In this document: piece after piece, positions 30,717 to 33,150 of the stretch
Numbering within the stretch: position 1 is the stretch's first letter
Layout of the letters: each line of letters starts with the position of its first letter
IMG/VR virus record: IMGVR_UViG_3300030202_001140
Coordinates: 1,550 to 34,699 of that record
Length of the DNA stretch: 33,150 nucleotides
Strand: one strand, 5' to 3'
DNA from: a virus
Position numbers and translations under genes: made by a program
Notes under the pieces: model-generated
The model's input: only the letters and a program-made list of their open reading frames with translations
What the model was told of the DNA's origin: nothing
Databases searched by the model: none

Positions 30717-30744
30717 AGAGGCCCGACACGGATGCCGGACCTCT
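30717..30744 (-). terminator. Leftward terminator after the 78-residue gene
   Basis: Stem AGAGGCCCG/CGGACCTCT (8 of 9 pairs) with a 10-base loop, followed leftward by TTATTTTTAC. It lies 15 bases after the stop at 30759. Confidence 0.75.
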
Positions 30745-30758
30745 GCGGGAGAACCTAC

Positions 30759-30995
30759 CTACTTCACCATCTTAAGCTTATCATTATAGTAGCATGGTGA
30801 AGCCTTAAGGCTTACTGTCTTACCATCCTGCAAGAGTTTGGTAAAATGAGGGAGTTGATACAAGCAGGCTATGAATTTGCCTTTATTTGTATCAATGCCT
30901 ACCATGTCTAGCTTCCACCTGGGAGTTATTTTGTTCCCAGGAAAGATGGTTAGCTTTTTAATTTTGCATTTAATAATTTCTTGTTGGTTATCCAT
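30759..30995 (-). CDS. Hypothetical basic protein, 78 residues, with its own hairpin promoter candidate
   Basis: Starts at 30995 with AAAGGA 6-8 bases upstream. It contains IIKCKIKKLTIFPGNKITPR and FIACLYQLPHFTKLLQDGKT, probably a small beta-barrel-like fold. No family is recognised. As with the 107-residue gene downstream, it is flanked by a hairpin promoter candidate and a terminator, so it is likely expressed early and alone. Confidence 0.65.
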   Translation of the reverse strand: MDNQQEIIKCKIKKLTIFPGNKITPRWKLDMVGIDTNKGKFIACLYQLPHFTKLLQDGKTVSLKASPCYYNDKLKMVK

Positions 30996-31039
30996 GTGAT
31001 GTTCCTTTCATTGGTTGGATAGTTGAAATTAAATTAATG

Positions 31040-31068
31040 TATATAAGAATTTGCTCTTGGGCAAATTC
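31040..31068 (-). promoter_or_regulatory. Hairpin promoter candidate 4
   Basis: 8-pair stem GAATTTGC/GCAAATTC around loop TCTTGG (plus strand), then, reading leftward, TTA and TATAC at 31043-31039, then ATTAATTT. It lies 52-73 bases before the ATG at 30995. Confidence 0.65.
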
Positions 31069-31155
31069 ATGTGTAAGCGGAATAGGGGGCTAAAAGTAAG
31101 AAGTGGTATACTGCCAATAATTATACTACCTTATTCAGTCTGTCTCAGCGTCACC

Positions 31156-31171
31156 CATACTCTCCTTTTAG
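31156..31171 (-). promoter_or_regulatory. T7-type promoter candidate, leftward, before terL
   Basis: Minus-strand CTAAAAGGAGAGTATG, 161 bases upstream of the leftward 78-residue gene and only 30 bases before the rightward terL start. It is on the strand opposite to terL. Confidence 0.55.
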
Positions 31172-31200
31172 ATATTCGAGGACAACAAGGGGTACTATAT

Positions 31201-32853
31201 ATGGATAAGCAGCGTATTTCAAAAATACTAAAAGAAAAACAAAAGCGTGGGGACCTAAATAAATATAAAAATGATTTTTCAAAGTTTGCAGAAGAGCAAA
31301 TTAAAATTATAACTAAAGATGCCACACAAGGCTTTGTTCCTTTTAAACTAAATGAGTGTCAGCATATAATAACAGAGAAACTAAATAAACAATTAAAAGA
31401 AACTGGAAAGGTTAGAGCTATTATACTCAAAGCTAGGCAGCAAGGTATATCAACGTACTGTGCTGGTAGGGTATTTTGGAAATCTTACTTTACTCCTTAT
31501 GCTAGATCAGTTGTTATGGCCCACGACTCTGCTACATCAGATGCTTTGTTTGCGTTGTCTAAGAATTTAATTAAACAAATGTCAGGGACATTATCCCCTA
31601 GTGAGGTACGATCAAATGCTAAAGAGATTATTATTAACAGTCCTGCAATGCCTGATAAGGACGCCACGTCATCCTATAGGTTATACACCGCCGGCTCGCC
31701 GGAAGCGGGAAGAGGGACAACACCTACCATAGCGCACCTTTCAGAGGTAGCTTTTTGGGGACACGATGAGAAGATCTTAGCTGGTTTGTTTCAAGGTATA
31801 TCTGCAGCTGATGGTACTGAAGTTATTCTTGAGTCAACAGCTAATGGTGCACAGGGAGAGTTCTATAGATTATGGAAAGGTGCACTAAATGGTGAGAACG
31901 AATATATGCCAATTTTTCTTCCTTGGTTTTTAACTACAGAGTATCAAAGGCAGGCCCCTGAAGATATGGAATTAACACTAGAAGAAGATAAATTAGTAGA
32001 AGAATATGGATTAAACAATGACCAACTATATTGGAGAAGACTTAAGATTGCCGAAGGCGGAGAACTTAAGTTTCAACAAGAATACCCAGCAACAGCTGAC
32101 GAAGCGTTTATTGTTAGCGGATCTAACGTGTTCAATCTGGAGCGCTTGGATGCCTTATTGCCCAGACCGCAGCAGCGAAGATCAGAATGGGACCCGCATA
32201 GCAAGATGTTTGACGAGCACAGAGAAGGAAACCTCTTCGTATATGACTTCCCTAAGTGGGAAGAGCCTTATGTTATAGGTGCAGACGTCTGTTTAGGTGT
32301 AGGTCAAGACTATTCTGCATGTGTTGTTATGAATAAGCAGCGAGAAGTGGTAGCAACCTACAGAAATAACCGTATTGACCCATCAATGTGGGGAGAATTA
32401 TTGTTTTACCTAGGTAGATACTACAATAATGCGCTATTAGCCGTAGAATCTAACTCTATGGGTATAGCAACTTTGCAAAAGTTGGAGTCGATGGACTATA
32501 TTAACCTATATAAGCAGACAAAGATAGCAAATGTAAGCAATGATGAAGGTATTAGACTAGGATTTAGGACTACATCAGGTACTAAACCAGCAATTATAGG
32601 AAATTTAAAGAATCTTATAGAAAATGAAGACATAATGATCCCATCAGCGCAACTAATACAAGAATTAAGAGAGTTTATATCAACAAGTACAGGTAAAACA
32701 GAGGCAGCACCCGGATGTTACGACGATTTAGTTATATCCTTAGCTATATGCGCTGAAGTTTTACGTACGCATTGGGATAGACTAACAACTAGAAACGTAA
32801 GCTTTAGCCAGAGGACAGCAGAATGGATACCAGACAACACCAAGTGGTTATAA
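31201..32853 (+). CDS. terL: Terminase large subunit
   Basis: 550 residues. The start at 31201 is chosen because AAGGGG lies 8 bases upstream; the frame is open for 150 more bases, but those contain a promoter-like site and no ribosome site. The ATPase half has the Walker A-like KARQQGISTYCAGR (residues 77-90), the Walker B region IAHLSEVAFWG and the motif-III-like ILESTANG. The nuclease half has VIGADVCLGVGQDYSACVV, LLAVESNSMG and CYDDLVISLAI, the three acidic sites of the RNase-H-like headful or end-cutting nuclease. It pumps DNA into the procapsid. The next ORF overlaps its end by 31 bases. Confidence 0.93.
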   Translation: MDKQRISKILKEKQKRGDLNKYKNDFSKFAEEQIKIITKDATQGFVPFKLNECQHIITEKLNKQLKETGKVRAIILKARQQGISTYCAGRVFWKSYFTPYARSVVMAHDSATSDALFALSKNLIKQMSGTLSPSEVRSNAKEIIINSPAMPDKDATSSYRLYTAGSPEAGRGTTPTIAHLSEVAFWGHDEKILAGLFQGISAADGTEVILESTANGAQGEFYRLWKGALNGENEYMPIFLPWFLTTEYQRQAPEDMELTLEEDKLVEEYGLNNDQLYWRRLKIAEGGELKFQQEYPATADEAFIVSGSNVFNLERLDALLPRPQQRRSEWDPHSKMFDEHREGNLFVYDFPKWEEPYVIGADVCLGVGQDYSACVVMNKQREVVATYRNNRIDPSMWGELLFYLGRYYNNALLAVESNSMGIATLQKLESMDYINLYKQTKIANVSNDEGIRLGFRTTSGTKPAIIGNLKNLIENEDIMIPSAQLIQELREFISTSTGKTEAAPGCYDDLVISLAICAEVLRTHWDRLTTRNVSFSQRTAEWIPDNTKWL

Positions 32854-32999
32854 CAAATAAAATAGTAGATCAAGAAGAGGAAATATCTAACACATTAATA
32901 GATTATTTCTTTGAAGGTAGAGTACCTTCTGAGTGCGTAGGTTTATCTGAAGATATATACGCTAACCCTATGTTTAGATTAAGTTGGTACGAATGTTAG
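32823..32999 (+). CDS. Hypothetical acidic protein, 58 residues, overlapping terL
   Basis: ATG at 32823 with AGAGGA 8 bases upstream, in a different frame from terL. The sequence contains TNKIVDQEEEISNTLIDYFF and ends RLSWYEC. Short acidic ORFs in this slot after terL are frequent in podoviruses, but I recognise no family. The stop overlaps the leftward promoter candidate at 32999. Confidence 0.6.
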   Translation: MDTRQHQVVITNKIVDQEEEISNTLIDYFFEGRVPSECVGLSEDIYANPMFRLSWYEC

Positions 33000-33015
33000 T
33001 ATACTCTCCTTTTAG
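32999..33015 (-). promoter_or_regulatory. T7-type promoter candidate, leftward, after terL
   Basis: Minus-strand CTAAAAGGAGAGTATAC, full match to the family. It would transcribe antisense through terL; no leftward gene is near. Confidence 0.55.
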
Positions 33016-33039
33016 AACTCAAAACGTAAGGAGCACAAC

Positions 33040-33150
33040 ATGTATTTTGTACTAGCATTATTGTGCACAGACTTGGATAGAAATTGTAGTGTGAGAGTAT
33101 ATCCAGACATACAGCCGAGCTACCAAGCTTGCTTTGAAACTAAGCAAGAG
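33040..33150 (+). CDS. Small protein with hydrophobic N-terminus, cut by the window edge
   Basis: TAAGGAG lies 7 bases before the ATG at 33040, and 37 codons are visible without a stop. It begins MYFVLALLCTDLDRNCSVRV and has three Cys in the visible part, compatible with an exported or disulphide-bearing small protein. No family is recognised. Incomplete. Confidence 0.55.
   Translation, partial: MYFVLALLCTDLDRNCSVRVYPDIQPSYQACFETKQE

Noticed and set aside
30511-30789. Open frames on both strands through the GC-rich intergenic island
   Set aside because: No ribosome sites, starts lie within hairpin or terminator elements, and composition is not protein-like.
26765-31068. Reading the four TCTTGG-loop hairpins as rightward intrinsic terminators
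   Set aside because: Only the copy at 29727 has a nearby T-run (TTTTT after two bases), there are no rightward genes to terminate at three of the sites, and the conserved loop plus TATA on the other side are not terminator features.
31051-31200. N-terminal extension of terL from an upstream in-frame ATG
   Set aside because: No ribosome site, and the extension covers part of a hairpin and a promoter-like site; the ATG at 31201 has AAGGGG at good spacing.
1-33150. CRISPR array, insertion sequence or lysogeny module
   Set aside because: No regularly spaced repeats, transposase, integrase or repressor were found on either strand.

Overview
The window is part of the genome of a lytic, tailed, T7-like podovirus with AT-rich DNA, probably from a marine or other aquatic alphaproteobacterium. 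The phage assignment rests on a large terminase, a small-terminase candidate, a T7-type DNA polymerase, primase-helicase, exonuclease, gp2.5-like SSB and RNA polymerase, and a run of giant internal virion proteins. The host hint is weaker: a phage-borne DUF1127 (YjiS-like) gene, a family common in alphaproteobacteria. No integrase, repressor, CRISPR array or insertion sequence was seen. Capsid, portal and tail-tube genes are absent and presumably lie beyond the right end and before the left end.

Layout. (1) 1-15003, rightward late genes: a tail protein cut by the window edge, a tail-assembly-chaperone-like protein, gp13- and gp14-like proteins, two low-complexity virion proteins, a 1114-residue protein with a SleB-type cell-wall hydrolase domain, a 1346-residue gp16-like ejection protein that begins with a staphylococcal-nuclease-like domain, and a 1280-residue protein in which I recognise all the catalytic motifs of a single-subunit RNA polymerase. 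(2) A bidirectional terminator at 15011-15050. (3) 15055-26700, one long leftward operon: T7-like RNA polymerase, dCMP deaminase, primase-helicase, RusA-like resolvase, exonuclease, DNA polymerase, zinc-ribbon protein, DUF1127 protein, methyltransferase, MazG-like pyrophosphatase, ArfA-like protein, dCMP hydroxymethylase and a DUF1599 (Nmad1-like) protein. (4) A 120-base divergent control region, then a rightward small-terminase candidate. (5) 27300-30995, leftward small genes, tRNA-Trp and ssb. (6) Rightward terL and two small ORFs at the right edge.

Transcription is the most interesting aspect. The phage encodes two different single-subunit RNA polymerases in convergent genes separated only by a terminator: one in the leftward replication operon and one, much more diverged, at the end of the internal-virion-protein operon, where an injected (N4-like) virion RNA polymerase would be expected. 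Two promoter-like families match this. Four hairpins, each with exactly 8 stem base pairs and an invariant 6-base loop but different, fully compensated stems, are each followed by a TATA box 3-5 bases later and lie just upstream of leftward genes; they resemble in concept the hairpin promoters of phage N4. Five copies of a CTAWAAGGAGAGTATAC motif resemble T7-type promoters. I propose that the virion polymerase fires the hairpin promoters early and that the second polymerase uses the linear motifs later. This is inference from sequence alone.

A second theme is nucleotide modification. The ThyA-like protein has the Asp that distinguishes T4 gp42-type dCMP hydroxymethylases from thymidylate synthase, and it sits beside a MazG-like pyrophosphatase (a possible dCTPase) and a DUF1599 protein, so the phage DNA may carry modified cytosine.
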